From NCBI GenBank assembly GCA_029063275.1, contig JAIDOO010000092.1:1-5044 (forward strand): DNA of 5,044 nucleotides. The letters run 5' to 3'. Shown one piece after another: positions 1 through 5,044 of this stretch (positions are counted from its first letter, which is position 1; each line of letters begins with the position of its first letter). The notes beneath the pieces were generated by a model, which was not told the origin of the DNA, did no database searches, and worked only from the letters and a program-made list of their open reading frames with translations. The position numbers and the translations under genes were made by a program. The stretch comes from Clostridia bacterium (lineage in GTDB: Bacteria > Bacillota > Clostridia > Christensenellales > Borkfalkiaceae).

Positions 1-47
1 GTTCTGTAGAGTGGGCTCGTGGTCTGGGATATGTGTATTAGAGACAG
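1..47. other. Residual Nextera (Tn5) library adapter at contig end; not genomic
   Basis: Bases 29-47 match the 19-base Tn5 mosaic end AGATGTGTATAAGAGACAG at 17 of 19 positions, with differences at 30 and 39. Bases 14-28 align without gaps to the preceding read-2 adapter segment GTCTCGTGGGCTCGG at 12 of 15 positions, with differences at 15, 23 and 26. The joint match is 29 of 34 in the correct order at the extreme end of the contig, which chance does not explain. Bases 1-13 would then be index or outer adapter, but I cannot recognise them. Genomic sequence therefore starts at base 48. The mismatches suggest low-quality read ends. Confidence 0.92.
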
Positions 48-247
48 GCGATGCTTTCAGCCTTTTCGGGCAAAAGCCGCAGGTGCTTGAGATTCTTCTT
101 TTTGGGGGAGGCAAGCTTTTTGAAATTGCCGTCCACCACGCCGACAGTACCGTCGCCGTTGACAAGTCTTATCAGATAAAATCTGTCTTTATCTCTGCCC
201 TGAATGCTCTGGCATATTCCGCCTATGACGGGAGTTTTCAATTTCAT
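48..247 (-). CDS. KOW-domain RNA-binding protein (L14e-like), truncated at 3' end by contig end
   Basis: This is a small protein of the KOW / ribosomal L14e-like family that Firmicutes carry between map and infA. Members are thought to bind RNA or the ribosome, and the precise role is not settled. The start ATG (245-247) lies 5 bases after AAAGGA (253-258). Residues 5-40 form the KOW-type barrel, with the GRDKDRF turn (17-23) and the VVDGNFKKL segment (37-45). A basic stretch, PKKKNLKHL, follows at 48-56, as is typical of the family. The apparent stop at 38-40 lies inside adapter sequence and arises from an adapter mismatch at base 39, so the reading frame's final residues (ACL) are artefactual. 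About 66 genuine residues are present and the real C-terminus is missing. A 128-base spacer separates it from map, but it probably belongs to the same operon. Confidence 0.82.
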
Positions 248-375
248 AGAGTTCCTTTCGCCCGATTTCAGTAAGCCGAAATTGCAGCGAGTTCTGCGGT
301 CTTAAAATGCTTGACGGCTGAATTCAATCAAACCTTGCGTTTTACGGCGCAATCTATATAATTAATAAAATCCGG
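248..375. other. map to KOW-gene spacer, weak structure only
   Basis: No gene is visible in these 128 bases. An AT-rich run at about 353-370 follows the map stop in transcription order. Two small inverted repeats can be seen: TTGCG/CGCAA (335-339 with 348-352), and AGCCG/CGGCT (274-278 with 315-319) enclosing GCAG/CTGC. None has a T-run that would make a convincing minus-strand terminator. A minus-strand TTGATT hexamer (about 324-329) lacks a good -10 partner at 17-18 bases, so I do not call a promoter. The spacer is long for this compact operon and could hold an internal promoter or processing site, but the sequence does not show one clearly. Confidence 0.4.
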
Positions 376-1122
376 TTAAAGAGTTAATATCTCCACTCCG
401 TCTTGTTTTATAAGTACGGTGTTTTCGTAGTGGGCGGCGGGTTTGCCGTCCGCAGTAGTTACCGTCCAGCCGTCGCCGTTGTCAATGACTACTTTGTGGG
501 TGCCCATATTAATCATAGGCTCGATACAAATAGTCATACCCGCTTTCAGCCGCATACCCGTGCCCTTTTTGCCGTAGTTCGGAACGGAAGGGTCCTCGTG
601 CATTTCGCGCCCTATTCCGTGCCCGACCAGCGCGCGGACTACTCCGTAGCCGTTCGCTTCGGCGTGGGTCTGAACTGCGTAGCCGATATCGTAGAGAGGC
701 GTACCCTCGCTAAGATTTTCGATTGCCTTGAAAAAGCACTCTTCGGTTACCTTGACAAGCTTTCTTTTATCTTCCGACACGTTACCGATTAAAAAGGTAC
801 GGCACGCGTCGCCGTGAAAACCGTTTTTGTTCGCGGTGATATCCACGCTTACGATGTCGCCGTCCAAAATCACCCTGTCGGAGGGAACGCCGTGAACGAC
901 CACTTCGTTTACAGACACGCACGAGCTGGCGGGATAGCCTTCGTAGCCTAAGCAGGAGGGGTAAGCCCCGCAGGAAGTTATATATCTGTAAACGAGCTCG
1001 TCAACCTCTTTGGTAGTCATGCCCGCGCGGATATTCTTTCCCACAAAATCCAAAGTTTCCTTTACGATTTTACAGCTTTCGCGCATCAGTTCTATTTCGT
1101 TTTCGTTTTTTATCGTTATCAT
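376..1122 (-). CDS. map: Methionine aminopeptidase, type Ia
   Basis: This cytosolic metalloprotease removes the initiator methionine from nascent proteins whose second residue is small. The protein has 248 residues, the usual length for a bacterial type Ia enzyme without an N-terminal zinc-finger extension. The pita-bread fold ligands are all visible: D94 (SVDIT), D105 (HGDACRTF), H168 (GHGIG), E201 (CIEPM) and E233 (HYENT). The substrate-contact histidines H77 (VVHGVP) and H175 (MHEDP) are also present. The last motif reads ENT where many homologues have EHT, which leaves the metal-binding glutamate intact. The ATG (1120-1122) overlaps the adk TGA in an ATGA tetramer. There is no strong Shine-Dalgarno sequence immediately upstream (only GGAAAA about 11-12 bases away), so translation is probably coupled to adk. 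The neighbours adk and secY are the classical ones. Confidence 0.97.
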   Translation of the reverse strand: MITIKNENEIELMRESCKIVKETLDFVGKNIRAGMTTKEVDELVYRYITSCGAYPSCLGYEGYPASSCVSVNEVVVHGVPSDRVILDGDIVSVDITANKNGFHGDACRTFLIGNVSEDKRKLVKVTEECFFKAIENLSEGTPLYDIGYAVQTHAEANGYGVVRALVGHGIGREMHEDPSVPNYGKKGTGMRLKAGMTICIEPMINMGTHKVVIDNGDGWTVTTADGKPAAHYENTVLIKQDGVEILTL

Positions 1123-1745
1123 TTATTGAATTTTTCCAGTACCGCGCACACCATTTTAAATACTTCGTCGGGAGATTTCGCCCCGCAGTCAACGGTTACG
1201 AGCTTATTCTTCCCGAGATAATAGCTTTTGAGCGGCGCAGTCTGATTTTCGTAAGTGGCAAGCCTTGCCTTGACCGTTTGGGGATTGTCGTCCTCTCTTT
1301 GGTAAAGGGGTTTGCCGCACCTTTCGCAAGTTGTTTTGCCTCCCAGCGTCGAAACGTGGTAGGTTGCGCCGCAGGCGCACATACGCCTGCCGCAGATTCT
1401 GTCCAGCAAAAGGGAAGTATCTACTTCGAGGTTAAGGCACAAATCGATTTTTGCGAATTTGTCAAGCTCTTCCGCCTGAAAAAGATTGCGCGGAAATCCG
1501 TCCAAAAGATACCCGCCTTTAATCTTTTCAAGGCTTTCTTTAACAATTTCACAGGTTACCCCGTCGGGCACTAACTTGCCTGCGTCGATGTAAGTCTTTG
1601 CAAGCTTGCCTATTTCCGTGCCGTCCTTTATGTTGGCGCGGAACATATCGCCCGTGGAAATATGTTTCAGTAAAAACTTTTCTTCTATCTTCACCGCCTG
1701 CGTGCCTTTGCCCGCACCCGGTGCACCTAACAAAACGATATTCAT
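1119..1745 (-). CDS. adk: Adenylate kinase, long form with Cys-rich (zinc-type) lid
   Basis: This enzyme catalyses ATP + AMP = 2 ADP in the cytosol and balances the adenine nucleotide pool. The protein has 208 residues, close to the long bacterial form. It shows the P-loop GAPGAGKGT (7-15), the AMP-site STGDMFR (30-36), GFPR (83-86), the lid opening GRR (119-121), and QREDDN with R150 plus R161 at the lid end. The lid carries C123, C125, C140 and C143, as in zinc-binding Gram-positive enzymes. The first pair is spaced C-x-C instead of the usual C-x2-C, one residue short, and an extra C118 lies nearby. The start ATG (1743-1745) follows AAGGGG (1752-1757) with a 6-base spacer. The 3' end overlaps map by 4 bases. 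A 162-base spacer containing a palindromic element separates it from secY, which is unusual for an operon where these genes normally lie close. Confidence 0.97.
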   Translation of the reverse strand: MNIVLLGAPGAGKGTQAVKIEEKFLLKHISTGDMFRANIKDGTEIGKLAKTYIDAGKLVPDGVTCEIVKESLEKIKGGYLLDGFPRNLFQAEELDKFAKIDLCLNLEVDTSLLLDRICGRRMCACGATYHVSTLGGKTTCERCGKPLYQREDDNPQTVKARLATYENQTAPLKSYYLGKNKLVTVDCGAKSPDEVFKMVCAVLEKFNK

Positions 1746-1757
1746 GCCTTTCCCCTT
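1746..1757 (-). promoter_or_regulatory. Ribosome binding site for adk
   Basis: The minus strand reads AAGGGG (1752-1757), then AAAGGC, then ATG. This gives a good Shine-Dalgarno match at a 6-base spacing. It shows that adk keeps its own strong initiation signal despite the inserted palindromic element upstream. Confidence 0.75.
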
Positions 1758-1785
1758 AGCATTTTTATCTAATTAATCGGTATTT

Positions 1786-1910
1786 TAAAAATTCGGAGAT
1801 GCGGGCAGAACAAGGCGCGTGCGGATTTGGCGCAGGGCGCGTACTTTGCGTACACAACCAAGCCAAAACGTAAACGCAACGAAGTTATGCGATGCATATA
1901 CGGATTTTTA
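1786..1910. repeat. Nested imperfect inverted repeat (MITE-like palindromic element) between secY and adk
   Basis: Outer arms 1786-1802 and 1894-1910 pair at 14 Watson-Crick positions plus one G-T wobble out of 17, with mismatches at 1796 and 1798. Further paired blocks lie inside in the right order: 1805-1811 with 1884-1890 (6 of 7), 1814-1820 with 1874-1880 (5 of 7), 1826-1831 with 1862-1867 (6 of 6), and an apical GTAC/GTAC stem at 1841-1844 and 1850-1853 with a 5-base loop. An exact 8-base direct repeat, TATTTTAA, lies at 1781-1788 and 1909-1916, as a target-site duplication would, though it overlaps the outermost paired bases. The element has no coding capacity. Its secY-side edge contains the secY stop codon (1908-1910). 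It could be a non-autonomous mobile element or an operon hairpin modulating readthrough into adk-map. The pairing is seen directly; the mobile origin is inferred. Confidence 0.65.
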
Positions 1911-3275
1911 TTTTAAGAAACCTTTGTAGTTCTTCATCATCAACTGCGATTCAAGCTGTTTGTCAAGCTCAAGCGCAACCGAAACTACAATCAGAATACC
2001 GGTCGTCGAGAACACCGACAAAAGCTGGGTATCCGTGCCGAGGCTTAAGCTTGTTACCACCATTGACAAAATAGAAGGTATAAACGCCACCAGCGACAGA
2101 TAAATCGCGCCGAACAGGGTTATTCTGTTGGATATCTTTTTCAGGTAGTCCGCAGTGGGTCTGCCGGGTCTGATACCCTGAATGAAACCGCCGTTTTGCT
2201 GAATTGTCTTTGAAACGTCTTCGGGGTTGAATTGCATTGACGAGTAGAAGAACGCGAATGCAAATATCAGAGCGCACAGAACTACCATGTATATAAGCTG
2301 TCCGTACCAGTAGGGCGATGAGCCCGAGAACCAGTTGGTTACACCGGTTGCCGCCGTTGAATTGGGCCAGAACAGACTTATTATCATCTGAGGGAAGGAA
2401 ATGAGCGCGAACGCGAAGATCAGAGGCATAACGCCTGAACCCGCAATTCTGATAGGAATGACCGACGACTGACCGCCGTACATTCTTCTGCCCTTTACCT
2501 GCTTTGCATACTGTACGGGTATTCTGCGCTCGGATAGGTCTACCGCGACTATTGCGACGAATTCCAATACGGTTAGTATTACAAAGCCGAGGACTTCCCA
2601 CAAAACTTCGGGCTGACCCGTAAACGCGGTTTTGAACTTATCTACAATGATAAGACCCGCAGTCGACAGAATACCTACGAAGATTATAAGAGAAATACCG
2701 TTTGAAACACCGTACTCGGTGATTCTTTCGCCTATCCACATAACGAGCATTGCGCCCGCAGTGTATACGACGGTAAGGAATATTCCCGCCATCCAGGTTG
2801 CACCCGTATCGCTTACCGCGCCTATTGCGCCGCCGCCGAAAAGGGACAGCTTTAACGCGCCGCTCTGCACGCCGAAGTTTACGACGATACCGATTGCCTG
2901 CGCTATCGCAAGCGCGATAGTAACGTAACGGGTAATCTGCGCTATCTTCTTTCTGCCCTCTTCACCCTGCTTTGAAAGTCTTTCAAGCGCGGGAATACCG
3001 ACGGTCAACAGCTGAATGATAATCGACGCGTTGATATAAGGGCTGATACCCAAAGCAAACAGAGTTGCGTTTGCAAGCGAACCGCCGGTGATGTCCGAGA
3101 GAATTTCAAGGAAGCTGTAATTGCCGCCCGTAATATAATCCTTAAACGTATCGACCGCGATACCGGGTACGGGGATATAGCACCCCAGTCTGAAAATAAG
3201 CAGAAGAAGCAGGGTCATCCAAATCTTCTTTCTTATTTCCTTGACTTTAAAACAATTTTTAATTGTTTCAAACAT
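1908..3275 (-). CDS. secY: Protein translocase channel subunit SecY
   Basis: SecY is the central pore of the SecYEG translocon in the cytoplasmic membrane, working with SecA or ribosomes to export and insert proteins. The 455 residues are slightly longer than many family members. About ten hydrophobic segments are visible, beginning at about 18-37 (ending CYIPVPGI) and including the second segment at 75-91 (ALGISPYINASIIIQLL). The plug region lies around 60-72. The family signature GERITEYGVSNGISL is at 182-196. The cytosolic SERRIPVQYAKQVKGRR segment (248-264) links segments 6 and 7, and GFIQGIRPGRPT (363-374) carries the conserved arginine R369 of the ribosome/SecA-binding loop. The ATG (3273-3275) follows AGAGGT (3283-3288) with a 7-base spacer, 42 bases after rplO. 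The C-terminus YKGFLK looks complete, but its stop codon lies on the edge of the palindromic repeat. Confidence 0.98.
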   Translation of the reverse strand: MFETIKNCFKVKEIRKKIWMTLLLLLIFRLGCYIPVPGIAVDTFKDYITGGNYSFLEILSDITGGSLANATLFALGISPYINASIIIQLLTVGIPALERLSKQGEEGRKKIAQITRYVTIALAIAQAIGIVVNFGVQSGALKLSLFGGGAIGAVSDTGATWMAGIFLTVVYTAGAMLVMWIGERITEYGVSNGISLIIFVGILSTAGLIIVDKFKTAFTGQPEVLWEVLGFVILTVLEFVAIVAVDLSERRIPVQYAKQVKGRRMYGGQSSVIPIRIAGSGVMPLIFAFALISFPQMIISLFWPNSTAATGVTNWFSGSSPYWYGQLIYMVVLCALIFAFAFFYSSMQFNPEDVSKTIQQNGGFIQGIRPGRPTADYLKKISNRITLFGAIYLSLVAFIPSILSMVVTSLSLGTDTQLLSVFSTTGILIVVSVALELDKQLESQLMMKNYKGFLK

Positions 3276-3317
3276 AAATAAAACCTCTATTCTAATCGGT
3301 TAAGATGCGAGCAAGAC

Positions 3318-3770
3318 TTATTTGCCGATTATTTCTGCTTTTCCGCCGGCTTTTTCTATAGCTGCCTTAGCGGTTTCGGAGAATTTGACCGCCTTTACGG
3401 TGAGGGCAACTTTAACTTCGCCCTTGCCGAGAACTTTAAGTCCCGCCGAATTTTTTACCTGCTTTGCAAGGTTGTTCTTTGAAACGTATTCGAAGTCGAC
3501 TACCGTGCCTGCGGGTAATTTTTCAAGCTGGCTTAAATTTACAATCGTGTACTCGGTTGCCCACTTGTTGTGGAAACCGCGCTTGGGAACGCGTCTTGCG
3601 ATGGGCATCTGTCCGCCTTCGAAGCCGGGACGAACGCCGCCGCCCGAACGCGCCCACTGACCTTTATGTCCCTTGCCCGACGTTTTGCCGTGGCCCGAGC
3701 CGATGCCCCTGCCAAGTCTTTTTACGCGGGAGGTAGCGCCCTCTGCGGGCGATAAAGTATCTATTCTCAT
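3318..3770 (-). CDS. rplO: 50S ribosomal protein uL15
   Basis: uL15 is a late-assembly protein of the large ribosomal subunit that contacts 23S rRNA through a long basic N-terminal extension. The 150 residues match the family length. The N-terminal half carries the hallmark glycine-rich region: KRLGRGIGSGHGKTSGKGHK (17-36), then SGGGVRPGFEGGQMP (42-56), then PKRGF (62-66). The C-terminal globular part has the LKVLGKGEVKVALTV motif (111-125) and ends AEIIGK. The ATG (3768-3770) shares an ATGA overlap with the rpmD stop. AGGAG (3778-3782) lies inside the end of rpmD with a 7-base spacer, so the gene has both its own site and translational coupling. secY follows after 42 bases, the classical spc order. 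Confidence 0.98.
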   Translation of the reverse strand: MRIDTLSPAEGATSRVKRLGRGIGSGHGKTSGKGHKGQWARSGGGVRPGFEGGQMPIARRVPKRGFHNKWATEYTIVNLSQLEKLPAGTVVDFEYVSKNNLAKQVKNSAGLKVLGKGEVKVALTVKAVKFSETAKAAIEKAGGKAEIIGK

Positions 3771-3952
3771 TTCTTAGCTCCTACCTGTTCTACTTTTAAA
3801 AGGTAGCCTACCTTTTTAATCTGACCCAAAATGGCGGGCGATTCTTCAAAGGTTTTGGTGCTTCCTATTTTTTTAAGTCCCAACGCCGCAACGGTATCCT
3901 TTACCGTCTTGGTTTCGTTGGAAGCGCTTTTAACTAAAGTTACCTTTATCAT
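3767..3952 (-). CDS. rpmD: 50S ribosomal protein uL30
   Basis: uL30 is a small protein of the large subunit. The 61 residues match the bacterial short form. The sequence starts MIKVTLVKSA and carries LGLKKIG (24-30), corresponding to the conserved LGLrki segment. It continues with ESPAILGQIKKVGYLLKVEQ (37-56), matching the family's tPai-G-i-kV-hlv-Ve pattern. The C-terminal GAKK tail is slightly longer than average. The ATG (3950-3952) is preceded by GGAGGG (3960-3965) with a 7-base spacer, lying in the 14-base gap after rpsE. The stop TGA overlaps the rplO start. Its position between rpsE and rplO confirms the call despite the short length. Confidence 0.96.
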   Translation of the reverse strand: MIKVTLVKSASNETKTVKDTVAALGLKKIGSTKTFEESPAILGQIKKVGYLLKVEQVGAKK

Positions 3953-3966
3953 CTTTCAGCCCTCCG

Positions 3967-4503
3967 TTAAAGTGATAACTCTTCAAGGCTCTTGCCGCGC
4001 GCTTTTGCTACGTCCTCGGGGGACATAAGCTCGAACAAGCCGCAGATTGCCGCCTTTACGCAGTTGATGGGGTTGGAAGTGCCGTGGGATTTGGTTCTTA
4101 CGTCCTTAACACCCGCCGCTTCCATAACCGCACGCACGGGACCGCCGGCAATAACGCCGGTACCTTCGGCTGCGGGCATCATAAGAACGAAGCCTCTGCC
4201 GAAAACGCCCTGAACGGTGTGGGGGATCGAAGTGCCCTGCAAGCTTACCTTGCGCATATTCTTTTTAGCCTGCGCGGTAGCCTTTTCGATTGCTTCGGGT
4301 ACTTCTTTGGATTTGCCCATGCCGTAGCCTACCGAGCCGTTGCCGTCGCCGACTACGACCAGTGCGGCAAAACGCATATTTCTACCGCCTTTAACGGTCT
4401 TTGTTACGCGGTTTACCTGTATGAGCTTTTTGATAAGTCCGTCGTCTTCCTGCCTACGTCTGTCGTTGTTTCTTCTTGCAGGTCTTTGATTCTTTTCTTC
4501 CAT
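3967..4503 (-). CDS. rpsE: 30S ribosomal protein uS5
   Basis: uS5 belongs to the small subunit, helps shape the mRNA entry region and decoding accuracy, and is a known site of spectinomycin-resistance and ram mutations. The 178 residues comprise a charged, probably disordered N-terminal stretch (1-21), the S5 N-terminal double-stranded-RNA-binding fold with [20 protein letters not shown] (22-41) and [20 protein letters not shown] (50-69), and the C-terminal fold with [21 protein letters not shown] (111-131) and [10 protein letters not shown] (138-147). The basic VKGGR loop near the spectinomycin site is intact. [10 protein letters not shown] (101-110) departs mildly from the more common FGaGkVLLrP. 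AAGGAG (4510-4515) precedes the ATG by 6 bases and overlaps the rplR stop codon, so termination of rplR and initiation of rpsE are adjacent. Confidence 0.98.
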   Translation of the reverse strand: MEEKNQRPARRNNDRRRQEDDGLIKKLIQVNRVTKTVKGGRNMRFAALVVVGDGNGSVGYGMGKSKEVPEAIEKATAQAKKNMRKVSLQGTSIPHTVQGVFGRGFVLMMPAAEGTGVIAGGPVRAVMEAAGVKDVRTKSHGTSNPINCVKAAICGLFELMSPEDVAKARGKSLEELSL

Positions 4504-4513
4504 AATAAGCTCC

Positions 4514-4882
4514 TTAGAAGTTGAGTCCGGCTTCTCTTGCGCCGTCCGCCAATGCCTGAACGCGTCCCGTATAGAGGTAACCGCCCCTGTCGAATACTAC
4601 GTTCTTGATGCCCTTTTTAAGCGCCTTTTCGGCAAGCTTTTTGCCGACGGTCTTAGCGGCATCGGTTTTGTTCAATTTCGCGATAGCGGTCTTCACGTCC
4701 TTTTCGAGGGTGGAAGCCGAGCAAAGGGTTACGCCCTTTACGTCGTCGATAACCTGCACATAAATGTGGTTAAGACTTCTGTACACACTGAGACGGGGAA
4801 TTTCCGCGGTGCCGGACACCTTTTTTCTTACTCTGGTGTGGCGGCGCTGTCTTTCCTTGTTTTTGTCTATTTTATTAATCAT
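4514..4882 (-). CDS. rplR: 50S ribosomal protein uL18
   Basis: uL18 binds 5S rRNA, together with uL5, and anchors the central protuberance of the large subunit. I choose the ATG at 4880-4882 because GGAGG (4889-4893) lies 6 bases upstream. This gives 122 residues, the usual family length, beginning [15 protein letters not shown]. An upstream in-frame GTG at 4907-4909 would add nine residues, but it falls in a hairpin and has no ribosome binding site at proper spacing. The basic N-terminus is followed by [18 protein letters not shown] (residues 30-47) and CSASTLEKD (54-62), then the C-terminal [26 protein letters not shown], which holds the conserved [12 protein letters not shown] core. The stop TAA overlaps the ribosome binding site of rpsE, 10 bases before that gene's start. 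Confidence 0.97.
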   Translation of the reverse strand: MINKIDKNKERQRRHTRVRKKVSGTAEIPRLSVYRSLNHIYVQVIDDVKGVTLCSASTLEKDVKTAIAKLNKTDAAKTVGKKLAEKALKKGIKNVVFDRGGYLYTGRVQALADGAREAGLNF

Positions 4883-4888
4883 AATAAA

Positions 4889-4893
4889 CCTCC
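4889..4893 (-). promoter_or_regulatory. Ribosome binding site that fixes the rplR start
   Basis: The minus strand reads GGAGG, then TTTATT, then ATG (4880-4882). This is a strong Shine-Dalgarno match at 6-base spacing. It supports the 122-residue rplR product over the 131-residue form starting at the GTG at 4907-4909. Confidence 0.85.
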
Positions 4894-4897
4894 GAGC

Positions 4898-4925
4898 AAT
4901 TAACCGCACTTTTCAGGCGGTAATT
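4898..4925 (-). promoter_or_regulatory. Hairpin in the rplF-rplR spacer
   Basis: ACCGC (4903-4907) pairs with GCGGT (4917-4921) around a 9-base loop, and AATT (4898-4901) pairs with AATT (4922-4925) past a single bulged base at 4902, giving 9 base pairs. On the transcript it lies directly before the rplR ribosome binding site. No T-run follows, so it is not an intrinsic terminator. It could be a processing or stability element, or a weak translational control structure; the function is unproven. Confidence 0.45.
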
Positions 4926-4950
4926 CCTTCTCCTAAAAATTTAAGAGAAA

Positions 4951-5044
4951 TTACTTCTTGCCCTTGCCTCCCGTCTTGCCTTCCTTACGCTCGATTACTT
5001 CGTCCTTATAGGCGATGCCGTAACCGTGGTAGGGTTCGGGAATT
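4951..5044 (-). CDS. rplF: 50S ribosomal protein uL6, C-terminal end only (partial)
   Basis: uL6 sits near the factor-binding site of the large subunit, by the sarcin-ricin loop. Only the last 30 full codons are in the window and the gene continues past base 5044. The visible C-terminus reads IPEPYHGYGIAY, then KDEVIERKEGKTGGKGKK, then TAA (4951-4953). This matches the family's conserved end pattern (EPYKGKGIrY-dE-v-rKEGKtg). YHGYGIAY replaces the more usual YKGKGIRY, removing two basic residues, while a short lysine-rich tail (GGKGKK) is added. Its location immediately upstream of rplR is the standard spc order. The spacer to rplR, 68 bases, contains a hairpin. Confidence 0.93.
   Translation of the reverse strand, partial: IPEPYHGYGIAYKDEVIERKEGKTGGKGKK

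Noticed and set aside
11..274. Plus-strand open frame starting in the first bases
   Set aside because: It begins inside adapter sequence and runs antisense to the KOW gene.
335..352. TTGCG/CGCAA inverted repeat after map as a terminator
   Set aside because: The stem has only 5 pairs with an 8-base loop and no following T-run on the minus strand.
403..792. Plus-strand open frame of 129 codons antisense to map
   Set aside because: The opposite strand has all MetAP ligands, and this translation shows no recognisable domain. It is an antisense shadow.
1761..1800. Possible minus-strand promoter for adk in the AT-rich stretch (GATAAA or TAAAAT as -10)
   Set aside because: No acceptable -35 hexamer lies at 16-18 bases. 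AT-richness alone produces such -10 look-alikes.
1969..2601. Open frame of 210 codons on the minus strand inside secY in another frame
   Set aside because: It lies wholly within the well-supported secY gene, its translation is Arg/Cys/Asn-rich with no family likeness, and it has no ribosome binding site logic. It is a shadow of secY codon use.
3276..3317. A regulatory element between rplO and secY
   Set aside because: The spacer has only 42 bases, and apart from the secY ribosome binding site no repeat, hairpin or promoter stands out.
4084..4524. Plus-strand open frame of 146 codons antisense to rpsE
   Set aside because: It is antisense to an intact uS5 gene and low in credible protein features. 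It is a shadow.
4883..4909. GTG start at 4907-4909 for rplR, giving 131 residues
   Set aside because: There is no ribosome binding site at proper spacing. The ATG at 4880-4882 has GGAGG 6 bases upstream and gives the usual family length.

Overview
The window is the distal part of a bacterial ribosomal-protein operon (the spc operon and its continuation), read entirely on the minus strand. In transcription order, from high to low coordinates, it holds the 3' end of rplF (uL6), rplR (uL18), rpsE (uS5), rpmD (uL30), rplO (uL15), secY, adk, map, and a 3'-truncated gene for a small KOW-domain RNA-binding protein. This order, with the KOW/L14e-like gene after map and where infA-rpmJ normally follow, is the Firmicutes (Bacillota) arrangement. 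Further support comes from the Cys-rich zinc-type lid in Adk, the strong AGGAG-type ribosome binding sites, and a map product without an N-terminal zinc-finger extension. Base composition is roughly balanced, so I infer a clostridial-type organism, probably from a metagenome assembly. I cannot name a genus.

Layout: bases 1-47 are not genomic. They match the Nextera (Tn5) read-2 adapter in 29 of 34 ungapped positions at 14-47, so the contig begins in leftover library adapter and the KOW gene runs off the true end of the genomic sequence. Bases 48-247 are the KOW gene, 248-375 a spacer with only weak structure, 376-1122 map, 1119-1745 adk, 1746-1907 a long spacer, 1908-3275 secY, 3318-3770 rplO, 3767-3952 rpmD, 3967-4503 rpsE, 4514-4882 rplR and 4951-5044 the tail of rplF. 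Genes are tightly packed: rpmD/rplO and adk/map share ATGA stop-start overlaps, and rplR/rpsE and rpsE/rpmD are 10-14 bases apart.

The genes work together in building and using ribosomes. Five encode ribosomal proteins, SecY forms the membrane channel for nascent or completed exported proteins, Map removes the initiator methionine, Adk balances adenine nucleotides, and the KOW protein probably binds RNA or ribosomes.

The main non-coding item is a nested imperfect inverted repeat of about 120 bases between secY and adk. It is bounded by an exact 8-base direct repeat, which looks like a small mobile palindromic (MITE-like) insertion that now supplies the secY stop codon. The other points worth a second look are a one-residue-shorter CxC zinc half-site in the Adk lid and a hairpin just upstream of rplR. 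I found no novel multi-gene system.
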